From Nocardioides terrigena (GTDB taxonomy: Bacteria > Actinomycetota > Actinomycetes > Propionibacteriales > Nocardioidaceae): a stretch of 64,000 nt of DNA. Below the pieces are notes generated by a model. That model was not told the DNA's origin and ran no database searches. It was given only the letters and a program-made list of their open reading frames with translations. The translations under genes were made by a program, and so were the position numbers. The stretch lies in the NCBI RefSeq assembly GCF_003047265.1, contig NZ_PZYY01000001.1:1-64000 (forward strand). Direction: 5' to 3'. Positions 26,050-35,296 of this stretch are shown here, in pieces (positions within the stretch are counted from its first letter, which is position 1; each line of letters begins with the position of its first letter).

Positions 26050-29000
26050 CTACATCGTCGGCTCGGTCCAGGCCAGCTGGGTGACCTCGGTACCCCCGTC
26101 GCGGGTGACGACCCGGGCACGGCCGGGGGGCGCCGGCTGGGGGCGCAGGTTGCCGATCAGCACGCCCTCGTCGCGGGGACCGGAGAGCAGCACACCGGGC
26201 ATCGCCAGGTCCCGCATCGACTGGATGACCGGGTCGTAGAGCGCGCGCGACGCGCCACCCACACGGCGGGCGACCACCACGTGCAGGCCGGTGTCGCGGG
26301 CCTGGGCCATCAGCGGCTGGAGCGCCTGCACCGGGGACGACTGCTGGGTGGCGACGAGGTCGTAGTCGTCGACGACCACGAAGACCTCGGCGCCGGTCCA
26401 CCAGGAGCGGTTGCGCAGCTGGTCCGGCGTGACGTCCGGACCGGGGATGCGGCTCTCGAGGTAGCTGGCGATGTCCTTGAGCGTCGGGGTCGCCTGGGTG
26501 GCCGAGGTGAGGTAGTTGAGCAGGTACTCGTCCGGCACCTCGCCGAGCAGCGAGCGCCGGTAGTCGACCACCACGATCTGCGCCTCCTTGGGGGTCCGCG
26601 TGCGCATGACCTCCTGGAGGTAGTTGCGCAGCAGCGCGCTCTTGCCCGACTGCCCGTCGCCGAAGACGAGCATGTGCGGCTCGGACGACGGGTCGATGCC
26701 GACCGGCGCGAGCTCGCGCTCGTTGATGCCGATGAGCAGCTTCTTCTCCGGGAGCTGGCGGCGCAGCGCGTCCTCGCGGATCGTGTCGAGGGTGACCATG
26801 TCGGGCAGCAGCCGGAGCTTGGGGCCAGGGTTGCCCTTCCAGGCCACGGACGCGCGCTCGATCAGGTCGTCGACACCGTCACCGAGGGTGCCCGCGTCGG
26901 GGTCCCCGTCGACGCGGGGGAGGGCGGCGAGGAAGTGCAGCTTGCTCGGGACCAGTCCGCGACCGGGACGGCCGGTCGGCACCAGGGCCGCGACCTTGCG
27001 GTCGATCTCCGAGTCGAGCGGGTCGCCGAGGCGCAGCTCGAGCTTGGAGCCGAAGACGTCGCGCATCGCGGCCCTGAAGTCGGCCCACCGGCCGGAGGCC
27101 GCGATGATGTGGATGCCGAAGGTGAGCCCGCGACCGGCGAGCTGCTGGAGCTCCATCTCGATGTCGTCGAACTCCGCGCGCAGCGTGCTCCACCCGTCGA
27201 CGACGAGGAACACGTCGCCCCAGCCGTCGTCGGCCCGACCCTGGGCGCGTCGGCTGCGGTAGGTCTCGATCGAGTCGATGCCGTTCTCGCGGAAGTAGGC
27301 CTCGCGGCGCTCGACGACGCCCTGCACCTCCGCGATCACGCGGCGTACGACGTCCGGCTCGGAGCGCGTCGCGACCCCGGAGACGTGCGGGAAGCGGGCC
27401 AGCGGGGCGAAGGTGCCACCGCCGAAGTCGAGCACGAAGAACTGCGACTCGAGCGGGGTCGAGACCAGGCCCATGCCCGTCACGATCGTGCGCAGCAGCG
27501 TGCTCTTGCCCGACCGGGGACCGCCGACGACGGCGACGTGGCCACTCGCTCCGGTGAGGTTGAGCGTCATCGTGTCGCGGCGCTGCTCGCGCGGCCGGTC
27601 GACGGTGCCCAGCGGCACCACCAGGCCGGGGACGTTGCGCCAGCGGGGGGAGACGAGGCCGAGGTCGGGGTCCTCGGTGAGGTCGGCCATCAGCTCGTCG
27701 AGGGTGTCCGGTACGTCCAGCGGCGGCAGCCAGACCTGGTGGGCGGGCATGCCCTGCCCGATCATGCGCTGCACCGCGATGTCGAGCAGCGAGGGCTGCT
27801 CGCCCTGCTGCTGGGCGGCCACCGGGGCCTCCTCGACGTCGGTGTCGAGCGGCTCGAGCGCCTGCACCTCGGAGATCGTGTAGGGGAGGATCCCGCGCAC
27901 GTGGCCGCCCTCGTCGCGGCTCACGCGGGTCCGGCCCGAGGGCGGTCCGGAGACGTATGCCGCCTTGAACCGCAGCAGCGTCGACTGGTCGGGCTTGAGG
28001 TAGCCGAGGCCGGGGACGGCCGGCAGCTCGTAGGCGTCGGGCACGCCGAGGACGGCCCGGGACTCACCGGCCGAGAAGGTGCGCAGGCCGACGCGGTAGG
28101 ACAGGTGGGACTCCAGGCCGCGCAGCCGGCCCTCCTCGAGGCGCTGCGAGGCGAGCAGCAGGTGCAGGCCGAGCGAGCGGCCCAGGCGGCCGATGGCGAC
28201 GAACAGGTCGATGAACTCCGGCTTGGCCGAGAGCATCTCGGAGAACTCGTCGACCACGATGAACAGCGAGGGCATGGGGGCGAGGTCCTCGCCGTTGGCC
28301 CGCGCCTTCTCGTAGTCGCGGATCGAGGCGTAGTTGCCGGCGTCGCGCAGCAGCTCCTGGCGACGGGTCATCTCGCCGGACAGCGCGTCCTGCATGCGGT
28401 CGACGAGGGTGAGCTCGTTGGCGAGGTTGGTGATCACCGCCGACACGTGCGGCATGTCGGCCATGCCCGCGAAGGTCGCACCACCCTTGAAGTCGACGAG
28501 CACGAGGTTGAGCTGCTCGGACGAGTGGGTCATCGTCAGGCCGAGCACCAGGGTGCGGAGGAACTCCGACTTGCCGGAGCCGGTGGCGCCGATGACCAGG
28601 CCGTGCGGGCCCATGCCCTGCTGGGCCGACTCCTTGATGTCCAGGTGCACGAGGCCGCCGCTGTCGCCGATGCCGATCGGCACGCGCAGCCGGTCGCGGG
28701 CCGGGCGCGGGCGCCAGGCGGTCGCGGTGTCGTAGGTGTGGATGTCGCCGAGGCCGAGCAGCTCCATGTGGTCGGGGGTCGTCGAGGTGATGTCGACGGC
28801 GGCCCCGCTGGAGGAGTCGGCGCTGATGGTCTTGAGCGGGGCCAGGCGGCGGGCGAAGGCCTCGGCGGTCGCGATGTCGCACTGGTCGATGAGCGCCTTG
28901 ATGGGCTCCTCGCGGACCCGGATGGCCAGGATCGGCATCTTGCCCAGCTGGGGGCGGCCCTCGGCGAACTGGAGGCGCAGGCGGGTGGAGTCCTCGAGCT

Positions 29001-30048
29001 CGTCCCACCGCGACGGCAGGTCCAGCAGAGTGACGCCGTGCAGGCCGTCCGGCGGCACGATGTGGTTGCCGGGCGGGAGGTGCCCGCCGTCGATGACGAG
29101 CAGGATGTGCGGCGTCGGCGGCCGCTCGTCGGCGCCGAAGCGGGGACGGTCGCTGAGGTCGGGGGGCAGCAGGTTGCCGAGGTCGCCGATCGAGGTGGTG
29201 ACCAGGCGCATCGGCCCGACCGCGTCGACCTCGCGCGCGCTCTGGGCGTGCGGCAGCCACTTGATCCAGTCCCAGTGGGTGAGGTTCTGCTCCGAGCTGA
29301 GGACCGCGACGACGAGCTGGTCGGGGTTGTGGAAGGCGGTGGCCGACAGGATCATCGCCCGGGCAGCGGCGCGCGCCTCGTCCTCGGGACCGCAGATCTC
29401 GACGCGGTCGAAGGCACGCAGGTCGATGGAGGCCGGCAGGTTGGGCTGCACGCGGTGCACGACGAGCAGCCGGTGCAGCGCCGACGCGGCGGCCGGGTCG
29501 ACCTGGTCGACGGGGGCGCTCTCCGGCGGGACCAGCTCGGTCGACAGGGGCTGCGAGCAGAGGCCGTAGCGCACGTGCATGTAGTTGGAGTCGCCAGGAC
29601 CGTGCTCCCACAGGCGGGTGCGCTCCTCGGCCAGGGCCGGGAGCGCGGCGGGCTCGGGGTGGTGCCAGTTGAGCGCGCGGCGCTGCTGCGCGGCCGCGGT
29701 GCGCGCCACCTTGCGGATGTTGGAGAGGTAGCGGAGGTACTCGGTGCGCGAGCCGGTCACCTGCTGCGCCCGCTGCTTACGCTGCCGGTCGATCTGCACG
29801 ATGATGAAGCCGAGGGTGGCGAAGAGGAACATGCCGGCCGCGAGGAAGCTGCGGGTCTTGTTGGCGCCGCCGCCCATGGTCGCCACGAGCACGATCGAGC
29901 CGAGGCTGCCGAGCATCGGGATGGCGTTCATCAGGACGCCGCTGGCGCCCTCGCTCTCCTGGATCTCCGGCGGCGGCTGGAGCACGATCTGGCCCCCGGG
30001 CATCTCCGGCTCGTCGAGCCGGTGTCCGCCACGCAGTGTCGTGCTCAC
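26050..30048 (-). CDS. eccC: Type VII secretion ATPase EccC (three-domain)
   Basis: The motor of T7SS-I, 1332 residues. Two membrane helices (about residues 40-85) are followed by three FtsK/SpoIIIE domains, as in fused EccCa-EccCb. Walker A sequences are GATGSGKSE (about 487), GGPRSGKST (about 842) and GDGQSGKSA (about 1128). Only domain 1 has a clear catalytic acid pair (VVDEFSEM); domain 2 reads VVDGWST and domain 3 VVDDYD, the normal pattern in which later domains bind ATP and substrate but hydrolyse poorly. GTG start at 30048 with AGGGGGA upstream. It is divergent from eccD1; the rest of the machine is on the plus strand. Confidence 0.96.
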   Translation of the reverse strand: MSTTLRGGHRLDEPEMPGGQIVLQPPPEIQESEGASGVLMNAIPMLGSLGSIVLVATMGGGANKTRSFLAAGMFLFATLGFIIVQIDRQRKQRAQQVTGSRTEYLRYLSNIRKVARTAAAQQRRALNWHHPEPAALPALAEERTRLWEHGPGDSNYMHVRYGLCSQPLSTELVPPESAPVDQVDPAAASALHRLLVVHRVQPNLPASIDLRAFDRVEICGPEDEARAAARAMILSATAFHNPDQLVVAVLSSEQNLTHWDWIKWLPHAQSAREVDAVGPMRLVTTSIGDLGNLLPPDLSDRPRFGADERPPTPHILLVIDGGHLPPGNHIVPPDGLHGVTLLDLPSRWDELEDSTRLRLQFAEGRPQLGKMPILAIRVREEPIKALIDQCDIATAEAFARRLAPLKTISADSSSGAAVDITSTTPDHMELLGLGDIHTYDTATAWRPRPARDRLRVPIGIGDSGGLVHLDIKESAQQGMGPHGLVIGATGSGKSEFLRTLVLGLTMTHSSEQLNLVLVDFKGGATFAGMADMPHVSAVITNLANELTLVDRMQDALSGEMTRRQELLRDAGNYASIRDYEKARANGEDLAPMPSLFIVVDEFSEMLSAKPEFIDLFVAIGRLGRSLGLHLLLASQRLEEGRLRGLESHLSYRVGLRTFSAGESRAVLGVPDAYELPAVPGLGYLKPDQSTLLRFKAAYVSGPPSGRTRVSRDEGGHVRGILPYTISEVQALEPLDTDVEEAPVAAQQQGEQPSLLDIAVQRMIGQGMPAHQVWLPPLDVPDTLDELMADLTEDPDLGLVSPRWRNVPGLVVPLGTVDRPREQRRDTMTLNLTGASGHVAVVGGPRSGKSTLLRTIVTGMGLVSTPLESQFFVLDFGGGTFAPLARFPHVSGVATRSEPDVVRRVIAEVQGVVERREAYFRENGIDSIETYRSRRAQGRADDGWGDVFLVVDGWSTLRAEFDDIEMELQQLAGRGLTFGIHIIAASGRWADFRAAMRDVFGSKLELRLGDPLDSEIDRKVAALVPTGRPGRGLVPSKLHFLAALPRVDGDPDAGTLGDGVDDLIERASVAWKGNPGPKLRLLPDMVTLDTIREDALRRQLPEKKLLIGINERELAPVGIDPSSEPHMLVFGDGQSGKSALLRNYLQEVMRTRTPKEAQIVVVDYRRSLLGEVPDEYLLNYLTSATQATPTLKDIASYLESRIPGPDVTPDQLRNRSWWTGAEVFVVVDDYDLVATQQSSPVQALQPLMAQARDTGLHVVVARRVGGASRALYDPVIQSMRDLAMPGVLLSGPRDEGVLIGNLRPQPAPPGRARVVTRDGGTEVTQLAWTEPTM

Positions 30049-30163
30049 TAGTTCCCCCTAGCCATACCCGAATGGTCGCGTTGATGATAGGTGGGCCGCA
30101 CACCAGCGACTAGCCTGCACGTCGCCGGTGGAGTCCGGCGCAGACGAGATCATGGGGGAAGTC
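30049..30163. promoter_or_regulatory. Divergent promoter region of T7SS-I
   Basis: A 115-nt region that must start both the eccC and eccD1 transcripts. Candidate -10 boxes are TAGCCT at 30111-30116 (plus) and TATCAT at 30084-30089 (minus). Ribosome sites flank each start. Confidence 0.5.
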
Positions 30164-31531
30164 GTGACCGACGCGCAGCCGAACCACGCGCTCGCCTCGA
30201 CCATCGCGGTCAGCGTGCACGGTCCGGCCGGGGTGCTCGACCTGGTGGTGCCCGAGGGTGCGACGTCGGTCGACGTGGCCCGGGAGTACGCCGCCCAGAC
30301 GGGCGTCGCGGGCATCCCCCTGCTGCAGACACCCCTGGGCGAGCTGCTGACGGCCGACCGGACGCTGGCCAGTGCCGGCGTCGAGTCCGGCTCGGTCCTG
30401 GTCGCAACCAGCGGCGTCCACCGCAGCCGTCCCCGCGACCCGGAGCAGGACGCCCTGCAGTCCCAGCCCGACACCCCCGGCGTCGCCGCGCTGGCGATGG
30501 GGATCGCGGCCGCGGCCGCCGGGCTCGCCGCGTGGTACGCCGCCCAGTCGGCCGACGACTGGCTGCGCACGGCGACCGTCGGCGTGCTCATGGCCTGCGC
30601 CCTGGTCTCGACCCTCCCGCTGGGCCGGCACACCGTCCAGCGCGCGGCCGCCGCCCCGGCCTTCGGTGCCGCGGCCGCCTTCGCCGCCGTCTACGAGCCG
30701 GGGGTGCACCTGCTGCCCGCGGTCGTCGCCGTGAGCGCGGTCTCGGCCGGCGTGATCGCCGCCGTGGCCCGGGCACTGGGCCCCGAGCGCGACGAGGCCC
30801 TGGTCGTGTGGATCGTCTCCGGGCTGGTCGTCTTCGCCGTCTGCGGGACCACCCTGCTCCTGGAGTGGGACGGCCGGGTGGCGTGGGCCGTCCTGCTGCT
30901 GCTGGCGATGCTCGCCGCACGCTTCGTGCCGTCGCTCGCGATCGACGTACCGGACGAGACGCTCATCGACCTCGACCGGCTCGCCGTGACCGCCTGGTCG
31001 GCGCGCGACTCCGGTCGCGCCGGTCGCGGGCGGATCGTCGTCTCCGCGGCGGCGATGCGACAGCTCGTCGCCGGGGCCACCCGCACCGTCACCGCGGCCT
31101 GCGCCGCGATCATGGTCGCGGCCGTGGTCGCGACCCCGCTGCTCCTCGCGACCGCGACGATCGACCTCGACCGCATCGGCGCCCGCTGCCTGGCGTTCTT
31201 CGCCGGTGCCAGCATCCTGCTGGCGGCGCGGTCCTACCGCCACACCGCTGCGCGCCGGCTGCTGCGGGTGGGCGGGCTGGCCTGCTGGGCGTGGCTCCTC
31301 GGCTTCGCCGTCGGCGACGCCTCCCCGAGGGCGGTCACCATCGGCGTGGTCGTCGTCCTGCTGCTCGGCGCGATCAGCCTGGCGGCCGGGGTGGCGACCG
31401 GCCGGGGCTGGCGCTCGGTCTGGTGGTCCCGGCGGGCCGAGCTCGCCGAGGGTCTCTGCGGGTCCTTCGCCCTCGCCGCGACGGTCGTCGCGTCGGGCTT
31501 CTTCCGCAGCCTGTGGGAAATCACGTCCTGA
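30164..31531 (+). CDS. eccD: EccD-like membrane protein (EccD1)
   Basis: A 455-residue protein with an N-terminal ubiquitin-like domain (residues about 10-85; IAVSVHGPAGVLDLVVPEG). Eleven hydrophobic segments follow by eye, the EccD signature architecture. EccD dimers form the membrane vestibule around EccC in ESX systems. A second EccD of the same layout lies at 32507. The GTG at 30164 with GGGGGAAG upstream was chosen over an ATG four codons earlier (30152). A 156-nt gap before the WXG100 gene suggests a separate promoter for the substrates. Confidence 0.85.
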   Translation: MTDAQPNHALASTIAVSVHGPAGVLDLVVPEGATSVDVAREYAAQTGVAGIPLLQTPLGELLTADRTLASAGVESGSVLVATSGVHRSRPRDPEQDALQSQPDTPGVAALAMGIAAAAAGLAAWYAAQSADDWLRTATVGVLMACALVSTLPLGRHTVQRAAAAPAFGAAAAFAAVYEPGVHLLPAVVAVSAVSAGVIAAVARALGPERDEALVVWIVSGLVVFAVCGTTLLLEWDGRVAWAVLLLLAMLAARFVPSLAIDVPDETLIDLDRLAVTAWSARDSGRAGRGRIVVSAAAMRQLVAGATRTVTAACAAIMVAAVVATPLLLATATIDLDRIGARCLAFFAGASILLAARSYRHTAARRLLRVGGLACWAWLLGFAVGDASPRAVTIGVVVVLLLGAISLAAGVATGRGWRSVWWSRRAELAEGLCGSFALAATVVASGFFRSLWEITS

Positions 31532-31687
31532 GGTTTAGGCCCCGGACGCTCGGGTACATCGATGTCGGCACGGGGGGCCGGGACGTCTCCCCGAACCAGC
31601 CAGTGCTCCATCAGCAGGCTGCAGCAACCACAGAGCTACACCAACCAGTGAACTCGGGGGTCCATCCACCGAGGGGGAAGGATTGAC

Positions 31688-31996
31688 ATGACCAACCTCA
31701 GCCAGACCGAGAAGGCGCTCTCCCAGGGTGCGGAGTACGTCAACACCGCTCGCGCCGACGTCAAGGGCAAGTGCAACGTCCTCAGCGACCGGGTCTCCGA
31801 GATGATGGGCGGTTGGGGCGGCCAGGGTGCCTCCGCGTTCAGCAACCTGATGCTCGCGTGGCAGGAGAAGCAGGAGACGATCCTCAAGGCGCTCGACCAG
31901 CTCTCCATGTCCATGCAGGAGACGGAGAAGGACAACATGAAGACCGACGAGTCGCAGTCGCAGACTCACATGAACCTCCAGAACCGCCTCGGCTGA
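31688..31996 (+). CDS. WXG100-family secreted protein (first of pair)
   Basis: A 102-residue helical-hairpin protein with the WGG turn at residues 43-45 (MMGGWGGQGASAF), the ESAT-6/CFP-10 family fold. Such proteins are exported as heterodimers. Its tail is polar and lacks a clear YxxxD/E signal; the neighbouring protein carries one. A GGGGGAAGG ribosome site precedes the ATG. The partner gene starts 30 nt downstream. Confidence 0.93.
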   Translation: MTNLSQTEKALSQGAEYVNTARADVKGKCNVLSDRVSEMMGGWGGQGASAFSNLMLAWQEKQETILKALDQLSMSMQETEKDNMKTDESQSQTHMNLQNRLG

Positions 31997-32026
31997 CCAC
32001 CCACCACAGACTTCAGGAGAACTGCA

Positions 32027-32320
32027 ATGACCGGTTTCGACGGAATCAATGTTCAGCACGGCAAGCTCGACGCGGGCTCCCAGGACGTCATGACGGCGGC
32101 CAAGGACATCCAGACCCGGCTCGACCAGCTCGAGGGCGACCTCAAGCCGCTCGCCTCGGACTGGACCGGTGCCGCCAAGCAGGCCTACGACGAGGCCAAG
32201 GCCAAGTGGGACCAGGCGATCGCCGACATGATCGTCCTGCTGCAGCAGGCCAGCGCCAACGTGTCGACCTCGAACGACGAGTACAAGGCGGCCGACTCGC
32301 GCGGCGCCAACCGCTTCTGA
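32027..32320 (+). CDS. WXG100-family secreted protein with YxxxD signal
   Basis: A 97-residue WXG100 protein with Trp46-Thr-Gly48 at the helix turn. A YxxxD export signal (Tyr86, Asp90 in EYKAADS) sits near the C-terminus, as in CFP-10-type partners recognised by EccC domain 3. A TTCAGGAG ribosome site precedes the ATG. It probably pairs with the protein at 31688. A strong hairpin terminator follows, so the two form a highly expressed bicistronic unit within the locus. Confidence 0.95.
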   Translation: MTGFDGINVQHGKLDAGSQDVMTAAKDIQTRLDQLEGDLKPLASDWTGAAKQAYDEAKAKWDQAIADMIVLLQQASANVSTSNDEYKAADSRGANRF

Positions 32321-32342
32321 TCGTCCTCGACCACACCAGCAC

Positions 32343-32379
32343 CCGAGGCCGGTCGCCCCTTCCGGGCGACCGGCCTCGG
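32343..32379 (+). terminator. Strong terminator after the WXG100 pair
   Basis: A perfect 16-bp stem (32343-32358 with 32364-32379) and 5-nt loop, then a pyrimidine-rich TCTGCTTC. Confidence 0.85.
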
Positions 32380-32406
32380 TCTGCTTCGTGCGGCGATCCG
32401 GCTATG

Positions 32407-32412
32407 TAGGCT
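32407..32412 (+). promoter_or_regulatory. -10 box upstream of eccD2
   Basis: TAGGCT, 95 nt before the eccD2 start. It follows the WXG100 terminator, so the machine genes eccD2-eccB-mycP may have their own promoter. Confidence 0.4.
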
Positions 32413-32506
32413 GCTCCCCGACCGGGGAGCTCACGACTCGGGAGTGACGCATGGCGACCACGGCGACGAGCACGACGTCATGCACGGACCACGGGGGTAG
32501 CACAGC

Positions 32507-33889
32507 ATGAGTCAGGCGGCATCTGTCACGTCCGGACTGGTCCGGGTGACGGTGGCCTCGGGATCGCGACGGGTCGACCTGGTCCTCCCCGGCGCCGTCC
32601 CGGTGGCCGAGCTCGTGCCCGAGCTGGCCCGCAGCGTCGGCATCCTCGACGCGTCCACCGTCTACGGCGGCTACCGGCTCATCACCAAGGACGGACGCCA
32701 CCTCGCCGGCGATGCCGGCCTCACCATCCAGGGCGTCGAGGACGGCGGCCTGCTGACCGTCACCGCCGGCATCGACGACGAGGCCCCCCGCGTCTACGAC
32801 GACATCGTCGAGGCGATGGCCGACGTGGTCGAGCACGAGCTGAGCCCCTGGGAGCCGGCCGCCGGACGGCGTACGGCCCTGAGCGCCGCCGCGCTGCTCC
32901 TCGGCCTCGGCGCCTTCGCGCTCCTGCTCCAGGGCGAGAGCCTGCTCGGCGGGCTCGCCGCCGCGGTGCTCGCCGGCCTGCTGGTGGTGGGCGGCATCGT
33001 GCTGGCCCACAGCCAGCAGGAGCCCGAGGCCGGCGTGGCCGTCTCGCTGATCGCCGTCCTGTACGCCGCCGTGGCCGGCCTGCTCCTCGCGCCCGGCGAG
33101 CTGACCGGCTGGACCTGGCCGCTGCCGGCCGAGTTCTTCGAGTTGCCGCTGGCCAGTGCCGGCGGCGCGATGCTGGTGACCGGCGTGGTCGCGGTCGTCG
33201 GCCTCCGGGAGGGACGCTCGCTCGTCATCCCCGGCGTGGTCGTCGGCGCGATCCTCGGCGCCTGCGGCCTGCTGCTCATGGCGACCGGGTGGGAGGCGAG
33301 CGTCGTCTTCACCGTGGTGATGACCCTCGTCGTGCTGGCCGGCAGCATCTTCCCGTGGCTCGCGCTGGGCGTGACCGGGACCAAGGTCGACCAGATCTAC
33401 TCGCTGCACGACATCACCGCCGACCCCGACGAGATCGACCCCGCCCAGGTGGGCGCGGACGCCCGCGTGGCGCACGAGATCCTGCTCGCCGTGTCGGCGA
33501 CCGTCGGCACCCTGCTCGTCCTCTTCGCTCCGCTGGCCGTGGACCGCGGCGTCTACGGCACGATCCTGGCCGCGGTGTGCTGCCTGGCCGTGATGTTCCG
33601 GACCCGCCAGTACCGGGCCGGCTCCGAGGTCCTCGCCGGCCTGGTCTCCGGGATCGCCGGGCTGATCTCCATCGCGCTGTCGATGGTCCTCATCCACGAC
33701 GCCTGGCGGGCCGAGGCGGCGATTGCCCTCGCCGCCGTCGGTGCGCTCCTGCTCGTGACGACCCTGGTCCCGTCCTCCGGGTCGGTCCGGCGCGGCCGGA
33801 TCGGCGACGTGGTCGAGACCGCGACGCTGATCTCGTTGCTCCCGCTGATGGTGGTGGCGGCCGGCTTCTTCGACATGGTCAAGGGCTGA
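32507..33889 (+). CDS. eccD: Type VII secretion membrane protein EccD (EccD2)
   Basis: A 460-residue protein with an N-terminal ubiquitin-like domain (residues 10-88; VRVTVASGSRRVDLVLPG) and eleven membrane segments. The cytosolic loop after segment 6 (GVTGTKVDQIYSLHD) resembles the conserved loop of classical EccD. It is closer to classical EccD than the protein at 30164. It starts a tight run eccD2-eccB-mycP (gaps of 4 and 5 nt). Confidence 0.93.
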   Translation: MSQAASVTSGLVRVTVASGSRRVDLVLPGAVPVAELVPELARSVGILDASTVYGGYRLITKDGRHLAGDAGLTIQGVEDGGLLTVTAGIDDEAPRVYDDIVEAMADVVEHELSPWEPAAGRRTALSAAALLLGLGAFALLLQGESLLGGLAAAVLAGLLVVGGIVLAHSQQEPEAGVAVSLIAVLYAAVAGLLLAPGELTGWTWPLPAEFFELPLASAGGAMLVTGVVAVVGLREGRSLVIPGVVVGAILGACGLLLMATGWEASVVFTVVMTLVVLAGSIFPWLALGVTGTKVDQIYSLHDITADPDEIDPAQVGADARVAHEILLAVSATVGTLLVLFAPLAVDRGVYGTILAAVCCLAVMFRTRQYRAGSEVLAGLVSGIAGLISIALSMVLIHDAWRAEAAIALAAVGALLLVTTLVPSSGSVRRGRIGDVVETATLISLLPLMVVAAGFFDMVKG

Positions 33890-33893
33890 TCGG

Positions 33894-35291
33894 GTGGCCA
33901 CCAAGAAGGACCTCGTCGAGGCGCACGCCTTCAGCAAGCGACGCCTCATCACCGCCTTCGTCAGCGGCGCGCCCGGCGGCCGTGAGGTCGAGCCGGTCCG
34001 GCCGGGGCGCGTGCTCATCGGCGGCATCGCGCTGTCGGTGCTGCTGCTCGCCGGCGCCGCGATCGCCGGCTTCCTCATCGGTCGTCCCAACTCGGCGTGG
34101 CTCGAGCAGGGCAGCTTCGTCATCTCCAAGGAGACCGGTGAGCGGTACGTCGTGCTGCGCGGCGGCGACGACCCGCTCCTGCAGCGGGTCCCCAACTACC
34201 TCTCCGCCCAGCTCCTGCTCGGGGAGCCGGAGCTGACCGCCAACCGGGTCTCGGACGACTACATCCGCGAGGTCGCCCTCGGGCCCGACCTCGGCATCGA
34301 CGGTGCGCCCACCCTCCCGGCGGCCGGCGACCTGATCGACGACGGCTGGACGGCGTGCACCGCGGCCGACACGGGCATCAAGCTCACCCTCACCGAGGAC
34401 CCGGACATCGCAGAGCTGCGTCAGTCGGCCTTCCTCGTCAGCAGCGGTGGGTCGGTGTGGCTCGTCGCGCCGAGCCCGACGGGCAGCGGCTATCGGCTCG
34501 AGCTCCCCGAGGACCCCACCACCGCCGACGTCATCGCGGGCCGGCTCGGTTTCGACGCCACCTCCACGGCGCCGAAGGTCCCCGAGGAGTGGCTCAACCT
34601 GTTCCCGCGGGGGGCGGCCCTCGACGAGGACTCCTTCGGGCTGACCGACGTCGGGTCGCCCGTCGCCTACGAGGGCGCCGAGACCGACCTCTCCCGCTTC
34701 AGCGTGGGCGACCTCGTGCGCACGCCGAGCCGCAGCTACCTCCTCGGACCGGACGGCCCCATCCCGCTCAGCGAGTTCGCCGCGGTCGTCTACGACTCCG
34801 TCGGCTCCCCGGCCGAGGACCTCGACGAGGACCTGCGGGCCACCCTGGCCGCGTCGTCGTACCCCGGCGAGTGGCCCTCCGACACCCCCGCCTCCGACGA
34901 GGGGGTCGACATGTGTGCGGTCCTGCACCCGGGCGTCGGCGGCGAGGCCGCCGAGGTCAGGCTCGCCGGCACGCCCCGCGGCGAGGCGGCCGCGACCGGC
35001 ATCGGACCCAACAGCCACGAGGTCACCGTCGCTCCCTCGGGCGGTGCCTACGTCCGCGCGGGAGCCGACGAGGCGGCCACCGACGGGACGCCGTACGTCA
35101 TCGACACCAAGGCCTTGAAGTACCAGCTCGTCGGCCCCGACGTCGCGCTCTCCATCGGCTACGGCGACAGCGCCGCGCCGGTGGTGCCCAACACGTGGCT
35201 CGAGTTCTTCCAGGAGGGCAGGTCGCTGTCGGTCAACGCCGCGCGGCGGGTGCCGGAGGACGCTCCCGCGACCGCGGGCCCCGAGGAGTGA
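33894..35291 (+). CDS. eccB: Type VII secretion protein EccB
   Basis: A 465-residue protein with the typical EccB start (MATKKDLVEAHAFSKRRLITAFVSGAPGG), one membrane helix (about residues 43-65) and a large periplasmic repeat domain. Cys residues at TACTAAD and MCAVLHP probably form the family disulfide. EccB joins EccC and EccD on the outer face of the membrane. GTG start at 33894, 4 nt after eccD2. Confidence 0.95.
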   Translation: MATKKDLVEAHAFSKRRLITAFVSGAPGGREVEPVRPGRVLIGGIALSVLLLAGAAIAGFLIGRPNSAWLEQGSFVISKETGERYVVLRGGDDPLLQRVPNYLSAQLLLGEPELTANRVSDDYIREVALGPDLGIDGAPTLPAAGDLIDDGWTACTAADTGIKLTLTEDPDIAELRQSAFLVSSGGSVWLVAPSPTGSGYRLELPEDPTTADVIAGRLGFDATSTAPKVPEEWLNLFPRGAALDEDSFGLTDVGSPVAYEGAETDLSRFSVGDLVRTPSRSYLLGPDGPIPLSEFAAVVYDSVGSPAEDLDEDLRATLAASSYPGEWPSDTPASDEGVDMCAVLHPGVGGEAAEVRLAGTPRGEAAATGIGPNSHEVTVAPSGGAYVRAGADEAATDGTPYVIDTKALKYQLVGPDVALSIGYGDSAAPVVPNTWLEFFQEGRSLSVNAARRVPEDAPATAGPEE

Positions 35292-35296
35292 CGGGC

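Noticed and set aside
26281-30051. A 1256-codon open frame on the plus strand opposite eccC
   Set aside because: It lies exactly antisense to a well-supported EccC, is low in sense (Arg/Gly/Val-rich, no domain) and arises from GC-rich third positions.
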